From positions 1-64,000 of the forward strand of contig CALXPO010000018.1 in the NCBI GenBank assembly GCA_944390315.1: 64,000 bases of DNA. The letters run 5' to 3'. Of this stretch, positions 33,676-42,536 are shown piece by piece. Within the stretch, counting starts at the first letter, position 1, and every line of letters begins with the position of its first letter. The stretch is from an uncultured Alphaproteobacteria bacterium. GTDB lineage: Bacteria > Pseudomonadota > Alphaproteobacteria > RF32 > CAG-239. The translations under genes were made by a program, and so were the position numbers. The notes beneath the pieces are model-generated. The model searched no databases, was not told the DNA's origin, and worked only from the letters and a program-made list of their open reading frames with translations.

Positions 33676-35138
33676 CCTATTTGCTCCGGTAATTGTTCAT
33701 CATCTATCGGATCGGTAAATAATGCAAATTCGCCCTGAAAGCCTAGCTTTACCGTACCGGTAGGTCCATGACGGTGCTTTCCGATAATAACATCGGCTCG
33801 GTGCTTGGTAGCCTGCATCCTTTGTTCCCATTTGTCATGTTTTTCCGGTGTATAATTTTTGTCTGTTTCTTTAGGCTCTTCGTTTTGAATGTAATAGTTT
33901 TCACGATATACAAACAACACAATATCTGCATCTTGTTCAATAGAACCGGATTCTCTCAAGTCTGACATAACGGGACGTTTATCATCTCGCATCTCCACAC
34001 CACGGTTTAACTGAGAGAGGGCTATAACCGGTACGTTTAATTCTTTAGCCATAATTTTTAGCCCACGAGAAATCTCCGAAAGTTCCTGTACCCTGTTGAC
34101 CTCACCTTTTGAGGAAGAGCCCATAATTAGTTGAATATAGTCAATGACAATTAACCCTAGACCTTTACTCCTTTTTAGGCGACGCGCTCTGTTCCTGATG
34201 GTACTTATGGTTAATCCCGGTGTATCATCTATATAAAGCGGCATTTTTTCCAACATTCGAACACTTTCCGCAATTCTTTCGAATTCACCGTTATCTATGT
34301 CGCCATTACGCATCTTTTGTGACGATATACCGGCCGTAGAGGATAAAACACGAGTTGCCAGCTGATCGGCAGACATTTCCAAAGAAAAGAATGCGACTCC
34401 TTTAGATTTTTCTTCTAAATTGCGCTCACGACTCATCCACTCCGCAACATTATATGCAATATTTGTCGCTAAAGCTGTTTTTCCCATAGCCGGACGCCCG
34501 GCTAAAATTATTAAATCCGAGTTATTTAGTCCTCCGATACGGCGGTCTAAATTATTGAGCCCCGTTGATAGCCCGGATATTTTTCCTTCACGTTGATAGG
34601 CCTTTTCAATTGTTCCGAGAGACTGCGTCAAGGCTTCAGAAAAATTTATAAAACCTCTTTGCCCGTCTCCTTTATCTGATAATTCGTAAAGACGCTTTTC
34701 CGCCTCTTCAATTTGTTGTGTTGCTGAAGAATCTATATCTTCTTTCATCGCATTATTAACAATATCACAACCCGTTGATATCAATTCTCGACGTAAATAT
34801 TGATCATAAATATATTGCGCATAATATTCGGGATTTGTTAAAGGCGATGCACTTTCGGCAAGTTTTATCAGATATTTATACCCGCCGACATCATCTAAAA
34901 TACCTTCTTGTTCAAAATAATTTTTTAAGGTTATGGTATCTGCAACATGACCACGAAAAATAAGTTTTGAGAGAACTTCATATATTTTTGCATTAACCGA
35001 ATCTGCAAAATGAATTGGTTTTAGAAAATCAGAAACCTGTTCAAAGGCTTTATTATTTGCCAATAATGTTCCGAGAAGAGCTTGTTCTGCTTCAATATTT
35101 TGAGGCAATGTCGTTACATTAATTTTTTCAGTCGTCAT
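33672..35138 (-). CDS. dnaB: Replicative DNA helicase DnaB
   Basis: I place the start at the ATG at 35138 (488 residues), with AAGG about ten bases before; a TTG 45 bases upstream adds a non-conserved stretch. The N-terminal helical domain (L-P-Q-N-I-E-A-E-Q-A-L-L-G) is followed by a linker and a RecA-type ATPase with Walker A G-R-P-A-M-G-K-T near residue 212 and Walker B L-I-V-I-D-Y-I-Q-L near 325. The C-terminal K-H-R-H-G-P-T-G-T motif is present. DnaB unwinds DNA at the fork. First gene of dnaB-ycgN-ygjP. Confidence 0.97.
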   Translation of the reverse strand: MTTEKINVTTLPQNIEAEQALLGTLLANNKAFEQVSDFLKPIHFADSVNAKIYEVLSKLIFRGHVADTITLKNYFEQEGILDDVGGYKYLIKLAESASPLTNPEYYAQYIYDQYLRRELISTGCDIVNNAMKEDIDSSATQQIEEAEKRLYELSDKGDGQRGFINFSEALTQSLGTIEKAYQREGKISGLSTGLNNLDRRIGGLNNSDLIILAGRPAMGKTALATNIAYNVAEWMSRERNLEEKSKGVAFFSLEMSADQLATRVLSSTAGISSQKMRNGDIDNGEFERIAESVRMLEKMPLYIDDTPGLTISTIRNRARRLKRSKGLGLIVIDYIQLIMGSSSKGEVNRVQELSEISRGLKIMAKELNVPVIALSQLNRGVEMRDDKRPVMSDLRESGSIEQDADIVLFVYRENYYIQNEEPKETDKNYTPEKHDKWEQRMQATKHRADVIIGKHRHGPTGTVKLGFQGEFALFTDPIDDEQLPEQIG

Positions 35139-35324
35139 ATTTTTGATACCTTTTGTTATATTTTGCATGTTTTGTTGTAACAAAAATTATCAGAAATACA
35201 AATATAATATTTTCTTTTTTATTCCCGCTTATATGTTGTCTGTGGATAATGGGGATAAGTCTTGGCGTAAAAGCTGTATTCTGTTGATTTTTTCCTATAT
35301 TTGCAAATGTTTCTTCTTTATTTC

Positions 35325-35353
35325 TTGACAAAATGTTTTTTTTGTCACATTAT
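35325..35353 (+). promoter_or_regulatory. Promoter before the 157-residue gene
   Basis: TTGACA at 35325-35330 and CATTAT at 35348-35353 are exactly 17 bases apart. The overlapping ATTATTTG with TTG 21 bases upstream also loosely matches a Bacteroidota TAnnTTTG promoter, so either holoenzyme type might read it. Confidence 0.5.
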
Positions 35354-35393
35354 TTGAAATGATAAACTTATTATTAATTTTAAAAATATAATC

Positions 35394-35867
35394 ATGGAAA
35401 AGAAAGAAAGAAAAGTTAAATTTGGCGATTTCCTCCTGAAAAACGGTGAATATTCCCCCGTTATGCCAGAGGACATCAGCGATTTCAGAGGTATCTACCT
35501 CATAGACGGAGTATCTCTAATAGATGTCTCCGACAAAAGAAAAATGTATCGCAAAGCTGATGATTGGTGTGCCGATCGCGGCGGTGTTATTCCATCCAAC
35601 AGGATACTGTATTTTATCCTGATGCATCTCAACGGAATCAATCGTATCAGGGAGAGAATCGATTTGCCGCCCATATCACAAGGCCTGTTGGCATGGTCAA
35701 ACGAAACTATCACCTATGATGACAAAAGCATGACATTCAATTATGCCCTCGATTTCTCAACGAAAAAAATGGGGCTTTTGATTTCATCGTCGTCATTGCT
35801 TGATGACTGTGCAACCGCCAATGTAATATGTGTCGTCGGCGAACCCTATAAACGCCATATTATCTAG
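35394..35867 (+). CDS. Unknown protein with Bacteroidota-like leader
   Basis: The 157-residue product is soluble, with no signal peptide or known motif. It has a basic start (EKKERKVKFG) and a central D-D-W-C-A-D-R-G-G-V-I-P stretch. The leader (AATTTTAAAAATATAATC before the ATG) has no Shine-Dalgarno sequence and is typical of Bacteroidota genes. It is the first gene of a small accessory patch that also holds an IS200-type relic and a Bacteroidota-type lipoprotein. I do not recognise it. Confidence 0.55.
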   Translation: MEKKERKVKFGDFLLKNGEYSPVMPEDISDFRGIYLIDGVSLIDVSDKRKMYRKADDWCADRGGVIPSNRILYFILMHLNGINRIRERIDLPPISQGLLAWSNETITYDDKSMTFNYALDFSTKKMGLLISSSSLLDDCATANVICVVGEPYKRHII

Positions 35868-35878
35868 CAGAATTCTTT

Positions 35879-35915
35879 AGCGTGTACTGACCAGGTCGGT
35901 GCACGCTTTTTTTTG
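35879..35915 (+). terminator. Intrinsic terminator
   Basis: AGCGTGTAC pairs with GTGCACGCT and is followed by eight T. It lies about 12 bases after the 157-residue gene. Confidence 0.75.
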
Positions 35916-36039
35916 TACCCTAAGACACACGATTCTGTGATGCTTATAACATTTGGGACGACAAATAGATTAAAGTTTTTCAGTCTGTTAAGGCAAAAGG
36001 TAGCCTATTTAAAAGACAGTCAAAAAACTCATACAAAAA

Positions 36040-36447
36040 ATTATCTTATACGACAGGACTCAGAAATATCATACAGTGCTTGCACCAAAGTATAGGAGAA
36101 AAGATTTTTCGGAAGTAAAGAATTAGCCTCCAAAGAATGATGTAAATGGAAGAAAGTTAAAATAATGGAAGGTAAAACGTGTTCGGATCATATACATATT
36201 TTAATAAAGATACCAGCACATCGAGTTTTATGTTTTTTCAAAGAAATAGCCTTTAATCATCTACGAGAGAGACGAAATACTATCAAAATCAATCAGAAAC
36301 CGAAATTTTTGATGTAAGGGATACTATGTAGATACAACAGATAAAAGAATACGAAAAAATCAAGGAATATATCCAAGAACAACTTTAAAAAAATCAGTTA
36401 ACCGAACAATTAACAACGGACTTAAATGCCCCGTTTACGGATAAGTA
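36040..36447 (+). pseudogene. Decayed IS200/IS605-type (HUH, TnpA) transposase relic
   Basis: Translated pieces in shifting frames match TnpA: K-Y-H-T-V-L-A-P-K-Y-R-R-K-D-F at about 36064-36108, E-G-K-T-C-S-D-H-I-H-I-L-I-K-I-P at about 36165-36215 with the H-x-H metal motif, Y-Y-V-D-T-T-D near 36330, and K-E-Y-I-Q-E-Q-L then K-N-Q-L-T-E-Q-L-T near 36365-36420, the region of the catalytic tyrosine. Several stops and frameshifts interrupt it, so it is inactive. Palindromes follow downstream. Confidence 0.72.
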
Positions 36448-36469
36448 GTAATAAATTGCGTCTGGCAGA

Positions 36470-36530
36470 ATATGGGTGCCCCGATTAGGGGATTCCGGTG
36501 CTAGAGGCTTATAGCTGCTATGAAGAATAT
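36470..36530 (+). repeat. Palindromes at the end of the IS200-type relic
   Basis: CCCCGATTAGGGG and the ATAGCTGCTAT inverted repeat lie just after the transposase relic. They are of the kind of subterminal hairpin that HUH transposases recognise. Confidence 0.4.
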
Positions 36531-36549
36531 CTCGTTTGCGTATGGTTTT

Positions 36550-36695
36550 CTAATAGATATCCCCAGTAAACTTAGGATTCTAAATCAGCTACAAGCCTTG
36601 CGGTTTGACCACGCTGTTGGAAGTATGCTATTGTTTCAACACCTTTACATTCAATACTGAGTAAACTTTGGATAGTCTGTATGGCACTAATACAA
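36550..36695 (-). repeat. Terminator-associated dispersed repeat, copy D
   Basis: On the minus strand this well-preserved copy reads TATTAGTGCCATAC, AGTTTACTCAG, TTGAATGTAAAGGTGTTG, AGCGTGGTCAA, then the core GTAGCTGATTTAGAATC (36577-36592) and ACTGGGGATATCTATTAG. It follows the lipoprotein terminator directly, in the same orientation, and lies next to the IS200-type relic. Confidence 0.7.
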
Positions 36696-36698
36696 AAA

Positions 36699-36727
36699 AA
36701 GAGCATCTCCCTAAGGAAGATGCTCTT
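36699..36727 (-). terminator. Intrinsic terminator of the lipoprotein gene
   Basis: AAGAGCATCT pairs with AGATGCTCTT around a nine-base loop, with a T7 tail on the minus strand, 18 bases past the stop. Confidence 0.8.
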
Positions 36728-36744
36728 AATTCATTCAGAAGAGG

Positions 36745-37962
36745 TTATTTCGAAACCACGATGGTACGATTGCAGCCGCCTTCAAACGTCAGTCCCCCAA
36801 GAGGCACAGAGATATCAAAATCAAGAAGATACCTAACTGTTGTTTCGGTCTCTTCAAGCTGTATCCATGTTTCTTTGACTACAACTTTGCTTGCATCAAA
36901 CTCGGTCTTTCCTACTTCGGTTACAAGCACCCCATTATCAAACACAGCCTGATCTTTTAGCAGATCAATTTCCATGTTGAAATAGCCGTAGTCCAAGATA
37001 CATTTATAACGCTCGGTGTATACCAAGAAATCATCTTCTTCTGCTTCTCCCGATGATTTGTCGACATACTCTATATTTGCGTTGATAAATGATATGTCAC
37101 TCCGCTTGCAATTAAGTTCCAGCAAATCCATATTGTTTTCGTTAGTGTAAACATATGTTTTTGTTGAGAACTGATCCGTAACAGTTTCTCCAGTTGATAA
37201 TTTTGACTTAACCCATGCAGAAACCAAGAAGCCATCCTGAGAAACGAGAGGTTCAATTTCCTCTTTCACAAGCTCACTTGTCAACGGATAAGGCTCACTA
37301 GCAGGCCCTAATATTCGTCTCAAAGTAATAACGGCTTCAACATCATAGCTTTCTCCCCCAAAATCCACTGTTATTGAATGGCGGTAAATTTTGCGGGCAT
37401 ATGCAGCTTCCCCATCAACATATGATTCAGCGTCTTCAAGTACTCCTCCATTATCTCTAATATTTTTGAAATAATGGTACGGCATTACCTGACGGCTAAC
37501 GCCATCATCATATGTGCCGACTTCATAGTGAAGCCGATAAGAAAATTCAAAACGATCACAACTAACCGTATAAACAAGCGCGGAATCAACGATTGTGACA
37601 AAGCCTTCCGTGCGACTCTCACCGACTTCATGAGTTGTTGAGGTGACGAACTCACCCATATTCCATGTCGCCACATCAAGTGGAAGAATGACATCCTGTG
37701 CATTCGCATAAAGCACGACAGACACTTTGTTATCAAAAGTTCCTTTTGTTACGCCACGGACATTTATCCATGACTCATAAGACATCTCAACTCCGTTTTC
37801 CATCGGTGTCGTTGTTACTTCACCGGCTGTTCCGTTATCGTATACTTCGCTTTCTATTACTTCCGGAAGAGGAAGCGGTTCTTTCTTACAGGAAGTAAAA
37901 ATTGACATTGCGCATACCATAGCAGCTACTGCCAGGTAATGCATAAAAATTTTTGTTCTCAT
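36745..37962 (-). CDS. Predicted lipoprotein of Bacteroidota type
   Basis: The 405-residue product starts with a signal peptide and a lipobox F-T-S-C followed by K-K-E, the form typical of Bacteroidales lipoproteins. The rest is beta-rich and soluble with no recognised domain; regular Asp, Glu and Thr suggest a secreted beta-sandwich. The leader is AT-rich with no clear Shine-Dalgarno sequence. It lies in an accessory patch with a transposase relic; acquisition from Bacteroidota is the simplest reading but needs a database search. Confidence 0.7.
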   Translation of the reverse strand: MRTKIFMHYLAVAAMVCAMSIFTSCKKEPLPLPEVIESEVYDNGTAGEVTTTPMENGVEMSYESWINVRGVTKGTFDNKVSVVLYANAQDVILPLDVATWNMGEFVTSTTHEVGESRTEGFVTIVDSALVYTVSCDRFEFSYRLHYEVGTYDDGVSRQVMPYHYFKNIRDNGGVLEDAESYVDGEAAYARKIYRHSITVDFGGESYDVEAVITLRRILGPASEPYPLTSELVKEEIEPLVSQDGFLVSAWVKSKLSTGETVTDQFSTKTYVYTNENNMDLLELNCKRSDISFINANIEYVDKSSGEAEEDDFLVYTERYKCILDYGYFNMEIDLLKDQAVFDNGVLVTEVGKTEFDASKVVVKETWIQLEETETTVRYLLDFDISVPLGGLTFEGGCNRTIVVSK

Positions 37963-38250
37963 AATTGATAAAATTTTGATTGTTTAACATATTTTATCTA
38001 CAGAGCTACTTTGCTTTAAGATGCATTTACCTAGCTAGTGAATAATACTCTTCTTTTTACAAAATAGTTGTAGATAATAATTTTTTTTGAAACTTTCCCG
38101 TTTATTGTCCGGTAGACATTTAATCAATAACATTGCTAAACTTGATATGTATATTGTTACCATTTTTCTATTTTTTTGTCAATACTTTTAGTCAATTTTT
38201 TTATTACTTTATTTATTTATCAAAATTTTTAATATCAGAATGTGGATATT
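37963..38250. other. AT-rich spacer upstream of the lipoprotein gene
   Basis: No gene, hairpin or repeat is recognisable in this stretch. It presumably holds the promoter of the lipoprotein gene. Confidence 0.4.
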
Positions 38251-38380
38251 TCTATAAAACAAGAAATTCTAAATTAACTACAAAACAGCAACTTGACAGC
38301 GCTTGGTGATGCAAAGTGCATTCTTACAAAACCTTGCTATATTAACCTTGGCATTCAAGTTTTCGTGAAAGACATTAAAG
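38251..38380 (-). repeat. Terminator-associated dispersed repeat, copy E
   Basis: On the minus strand this diverged copy reads TTTAATGTCTTTCACGAAAACTT, TGAATGCCAAGG, then GTAGTTAATTTAGAATT (38265-38282) and AGAAATATCC. It starts directly after the terminator of the 884-residue gene, in the same orientation. Confidence 0.55.
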
Positions 38381-38413
38381 AACAAAGGAAGGAGTAAGCT
38401 CCTTCCTTTGTTC
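38380..38413 (-). terminator. Intrinsic terminator of the Cys-rich protein gene
   Basis: GAACAAAGGAAGGAG and CTCCTTCCTTTGTTC form a 15-bp perfect stem with a four-base loop, followed by TTTAA on the minus strand. Confidence 0.7.
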
Positions 38414-38457
38414 TCTTCTGGATTAAGAGGAATATTTTTTATTCAAGAATGAAAATA

Positions 38458-41112
38458 TTACTCACAATTCATCGGACGACCACAGTTTTTTATTGTACTT
38501 GTTGTCTTATCTGTATTTCCACCTCCGATTTGCATATCATAATACAAATAAGTTGAAGGCATTACATAATCGTCCACATTACCTCTACAAACAGCACTTC
38601 CATCCGATCCTTTCCGTCCCTGACCAATATACAATTGGTAGGCAGATGTAGCTACAGTTCCACCTTCTCTCACCAACCTATAGATACCATCAGATGAAAC
38701 TCTTCCAATAGGTCTGTTATTTATTGTCCCCTCTTCTGTTCCATCACCGTTATGCCAGTAATTTATATTTCCATTGCCAGAACAACGCATTTCAGGTTGA
38801 TTACAAGTCCAAAATCTTCTCTGGTCTATTGGACGCACGAAAGTTGTTTTGAACGTACAGTTACTCCAATAAGTTGATGAAGTACGTTTGATCTTCGGCG
38901 TTTCTCCATTAATAGTAGTCGTCTTAACTGAACTACCCGGAGTTAAATATATATAATATTTTGTACTACCGTTGTATAAAGATAAATCTACATTGCCTCT
39001 CAATTGAACATACATGCCTCTACCTATATAATTCTTTGCTTTATAGCCAACATAAACATCACTGTATACCGTTGCACGCTGCGCACCAGTGCCACTCGGA
39101 CCATTGATCTCTATGTATGAATTATTCATAGGAGCAGGCTGAGTGGTATATGTCGGAGTATTAGAAGAAAGGTATATCTGCAATTTATTACCCATCATAG
39201 TTCCTCCCGAAGGTAAAGTTATTATATTACCAGATATGCTATAGACAGGTACTTCAATTCCAAGCGTGTTATATTTGAAATTATAATTCTTCGAAGTTAG
39301 CGATTCTTTGAACACATAGGATGTTGTCAAAGAGCCAAAAGTTGAATTATCATTACTTTCAAGATATGCTGGTTTTAGGAAAGTAATAGTTTTATTTGAA
39401 GCGCTTGCATATATATTAGCATTTTTAAAACTGCTTACAATGACTGAAGTATCAGTGCTTGTTGAGACATCAATATCATTAAGCGTTAAGGCATTTCCAC
39501 CTTCTTTTTTAGCATTCGGGAATATTGCTCCTGAAAATTTGATAACAGGTCTATTTTCCTCAAGTTTGCACGAATATAATTCATCACTTCCAATTAGCGT
39601 TGCAAATTCTTTTGCTGAAATTAATGTCGTTGCATTTGTACAGCCAAAGCCATAGCCTCTATCACCTGTTGTGTCATAGTCAATTTTCCATGATGAACAA
39701 TAATATGGCGTTGTGCCACCGCCAATTATTGGTTTTCCGCCGATTATCGTTCCACCACCGATGCTTGGTTTTCCACCGACGACTGTTCCACCACTTACTA
39801 AGTTACCTCCATTGACTAAAGAACCATTACTGCTTACTGCCGTATCTTTAATTACTGCGGCATCGCCATTGAAACTTGTACCAGTATTGGAACCATTCAA
39901 AACGACATCAACGGTACAAGCATCCGGTTGGGGAACCTTGTCATTTATGTTTGTTGAATAACTTTGGCATGAGCATGTACCTTTGGCTTTTACTGGGAGA
40001 CATGTTTTGTATACAAATGATGTCGGAGTATCATACAAAACAATACCGGTTCTGGTATTTGGCATTTCCATTTCATCACCGACAGCATAGGACCGCATTC
40101 CTTTATCTTCAATTGCTTCTAGTTCTTCATCAGATAAAGCTTCATAAGATACCATTTTATTACCTGTAAAAATGGCATAAGTATTAGCTAAAGCTGGGTG
40201 TGTAGCTAAATAACGTTTTACGGCTAAGTCGCAGCTGACTCGTTCACATCCGTCACCTGCCTCAGTCGGAACCCATCCTTGTTGACATTGAGTAATTTTG
40301 ACACGTCTCTTACCTTTACTGCAGGGGCATACATCCCAACCGCCGTCAACAACTTTATTTAGATTTACACCACCCTTTGAAGGCTTACCGTTAACTAATT
40401 CAACCGGAAAACCATCGCAAGAGCAGCAACTATCAACATAAATTAAACCACCGGAAATGCAATAATTATCGCCGACGCTTCCATATTCGCAGTCATCCAC
40501 TCTTTGAGTGTATCCGCAGGTACACTTTGAATAATACTCATTGCCATCGCTGTCCGTACATTTTTCACCACTCAGCTCACCACGATTGACATCGCAAGTT
40601 TTTTTATCATATGTATAGGTTCCGCGCTGGCACATACATGTTGTATACAACAACTCTTTAATGGTTGATGTACCGTCGGAATTGGCTGCTATACGCGTAC
40701 AACTTGCACCGGCCGGATATGCATTATCCGCTTCACAGTCAGCCTGCGTATATTTGTAAACGTTGCTGTCGCAGTCGCAAGCATATTTATTTCCGCATTT
40801 GCCGACATAAGAATATGGGTAAACACAGGAATCGTAAACATACTCATTTCCGCAACACATAACATAATCTGAATTGTATGGGCAATAACTTACGGCATGT
40901 CTATTTCCCGTACATTCAGACTTAAGGATATAACCTTCGGAGATACACGCACTTCCGTCCGCAGCGGGATCTTCATATTTTCCAAAATCCCCACCTTGCG
41001 CACAGTCATCGTCACCTACGAAGCAGACCTTTGCCATCGATTCTGTCGTCATGAGCAAACAAAAACACAATGACAAGAGACCTAAGCTTATATTTTTGCA
41101 CAATATTTTCAT
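38458..41112 (-). CDS. Large Cys-rich secreted protein of unknown function
   Basis: The 884-residue product has a signal peptide (cleavage after SMA, about residue 27). The first 300 residues contain dozens of cysteines in irregular C-x-C and C-C groups with repeated short units (for example C-T-C-G-Y-T-Q-R). A glycine-rich stretch with G-G-T-x-x-G-G-K-P repeats (about 425-460) follows, and then a beta-rich C-terminal part (about 470-800) with a final Cys-containing segment. Many disulfides suggest a robust extracellular protein. No family is recognised. AGAGGAAAAAG precedes the ATG. A terminator and repeat copy E follow. Confidence 0.7.
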   Translation of the reverse strand: MKILCKNISLGLLSLCFCLLMTTESMAKVCFVGDDDCAQGGDFGKYEDPAADGSACISEGYILKSECTGNRHAVSYCPYNSDYVMCCGNEYVYDSCVYPYSYVGKCGNKYACDCDSNVYKYTQADCEADNAYPAGASCTRIAANSDGTSTIKELLYTTCMCQRGTYTYDKKTCDVNRGELSGEKCTDSDGNEYYSKCTCGYTQRVDDCEYGSVGDNYCISGGLIYVDSCCSCDGFPVELVNGKPSKGGVNLNKVVDGGWDVCPCSKGKRRVKITQCQQGWVPTEAGDGCERVSCDLAVKRYLATHPALANTYAIFTGNKMVSYEALSDEELEAIEDKGMRSYAVGDEMEMPNTRTGIVLYDTPTSFVYKTCLPVKAKGTCSCQSYSTNINDKVPQPDACTVDVVLNGSNTGTSFNGDAAVIKDTAVSSNGSLVNGGNLVSGGTVVGGKPSIGGGTIIGGKPIIGGGTTPYYCSSWKIDYDTTGDRGYGFGCTNATTLISAKEFATLIGSDELYSCKLEENRPVIKFSGAIFPNAKKEGGNALTLNDIDVSTSTDTSVIVSSFKNANIYASASNKTITFLKPAYLESNDNSTFGSLTTSYVFKESLTSKNYNFKYNTLGIEVPVYSISGNIITLPSGGTMMGNKLQIYLSSNTPTYTTQPAPMNNSYIEINGPSGTGAQRATVYSDVYVGYKAKNYIGRGMYVQLRGNVDLSLYNGSTKYYIYLTPGSSVKTTTINGETPKIKRTSSTYWSNCTFKTTFVRPIDQRRFWTCNQPEMRCSGNGNINYWHNGDGTEEGTINNRPIGRVSSDGIYRLVREGGTVATSAYQLYIGQGRKGSDGSAVCRGNVDDYVMPSTYLYYDMQIGGGNTDKTTSTIKNCGRPMNCE

Positions 41113-41307
41113 AACTTTTTCCTCTTATCCAGATAAAACTTAAGGTAACATATATATGTTATGACAAAATGTCTTAAAAATCAAGTCCCAAAATAAAATC
41201 TTCGTTGTTTAATAATGATATTTTTATCATGCGACTCATATGCTTTTGTATTATATATTTGCCTCAATATTTTATAAAAAAAAACAGCGTTTTTCTCACA
41301 AAAATTG

Positions 41308-42534
41308 TCATTCGAAAAAGAAATAACTCGCACTTATTGCCGCAACAATACCTGCAAAATCTGCCAACAATGCGCAAGGCAATGCATATCGCGTATGACT
41401 TATTTTGACTGCCCCAAAATATACTGCCAAAACATAAAATGTCGTTTCCGTCGAACCTTGAACAACCGCAGAAACAAATGCCGGAAAACTGTCTGCTCCG
41501 TAGTTTTGCATTGTCTCTATCATTAAGGCTCTGGCACCGCTGCCCGACAACGGTTTCATCAGCGCTGTCGGTAATGCCGGAACAAATGCCGTATCGCCTC
41601 CCAAAAATTCAATTATACATTCTATTCCCTTTAGCAAGGCATCGAACATTCCGGATGCCCTAAAAACAGCGATTGCAACCAACATAGCGACCAAATAAGG
41701 TATAATTGAAACGGCTATCTTAAAACCTTCTTTGGCGCCTTCAATAAATTGTTCATATACATTCTGTTTTTTTAGCAATCCCCACAAAATGAAAGTTGCA
41801 ACCACCGCAAACAAAATAAAATTGCCAACCGCTGATGAGACTATGGGTCTGACTGCCGGCGTCAGACTGACAAATCCCCAACCGATAAAACCAAGCAAAA
41901 TCATAACTGTTAACAGCCATCCCATGACAACTTTATTAAAGATATTTAGCCGTTGTACCATGGCGACCGACAGAAATCCCACTAAAGTTGAAACCGATGT
42001 CGCCAGCAAAATCGGAATAAATACCGCCGCAGGATTTGAGCTTCCCAGCTCACTCCGATACATTAATATGCTTATCGGTATAAGCGTAACAGAGGAAGAA
42101 TTGATGACCATAAATAATATTTGTGCATCAGACGCCTCATTTTTTTGGGGATTATCTTCCTGCAACTGCTCCATTGCTTTTAATCCCATCGGCGTAGCCG
42201 CATTATCCAGTCCTAAGACATTTGCCGCAATATTCATAACCATTGAGCCTATTGCCGGTGAATCTGCGGGAACTTGCGGCATCAGACATTTGAACAATGG
42301 ACGCAATAATCTGGACATGGCTTCCGTAATGCCCGAGCACTCCGCAATTTTTAACAATCCCAGCCACAGACACATTAATCCGGTCAAATTCAATGCAATG
42401 GTAAATGCCGATTTCGCCGAATCGAACATTGCTTCTACTAAACGACTCCAAATATACCAGTCTCCGCAGCAACTTTGCCACAATGCTGCGACAAAGGCCG
42501 ACAAAAAGAAAAATGACCAAATTACCTTCAGCAA
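41308..42534 (-). CDS. Nucleoside-recognition (SpmA/SpmB-type) membrane protein
   Basis: The 408-residue product has about ten hydrophobic segments and two copies of the nucleoside recognition (Gate) domain, equal to SpmA and SpmB fused: N-L-T-G-L-M-C-L-W-L-G near residue 50 with D-N-A-A-T-P-M-G-L-K-A near 115, and V-P-A-L-P-T-A-L-M-K-P-L-S-G-S-G near 325. Spm proteins were named in sporulation, but non-sporulating bacteria carry them with unknown transport roles. The TTG start at 42534 lies two bases after the ABC gene's stop, with GGAG about eight bases before. Last gene of the tgt operon. Confidence 0.85.
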   Translation of the reverse strand: MLKVIWSFFFLSAFVAALWQSCCGDWYIWSRLVEAMFDSAKSAFTIALNLTGLMCLWLGLLKIAECSGITEAMSRLLRPLFKCLMPQVPADSPAIGSMVMNIAANVLGLDNAATPMGLKAMEQLQEDNPQKNEASDAQILFMVINSSSVTLIPISILMYRSELGSSNPAAVFIPILLATSVSTLVGFLSVAMVQRLNIFNKVVMGWLLTVMILLGFIGWGFVSLTPAVRPIVSSAVGNFILFAVVATFILWGLLKKQNVYEQFIEGAKEGFKIAVSIIPYLVAMLVAIAVFRASGMFDALLKGIECIIEFLGGDTAFVPALPTALMKPLSGSGARALMIETMQNYGADSFPAFVSAVVQGSTETTFYVLAVYFGAVKISHTRYALPCALLADFAGIVAAISASYFFFE

Positions 42535-42536
42535 CC

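Noticed and set aside
35913..36095. 60-codon frame after the 157-residue gene
   Set aside because: It lies in the decayed transposase region and in the wrong frame for the transposase fragments.
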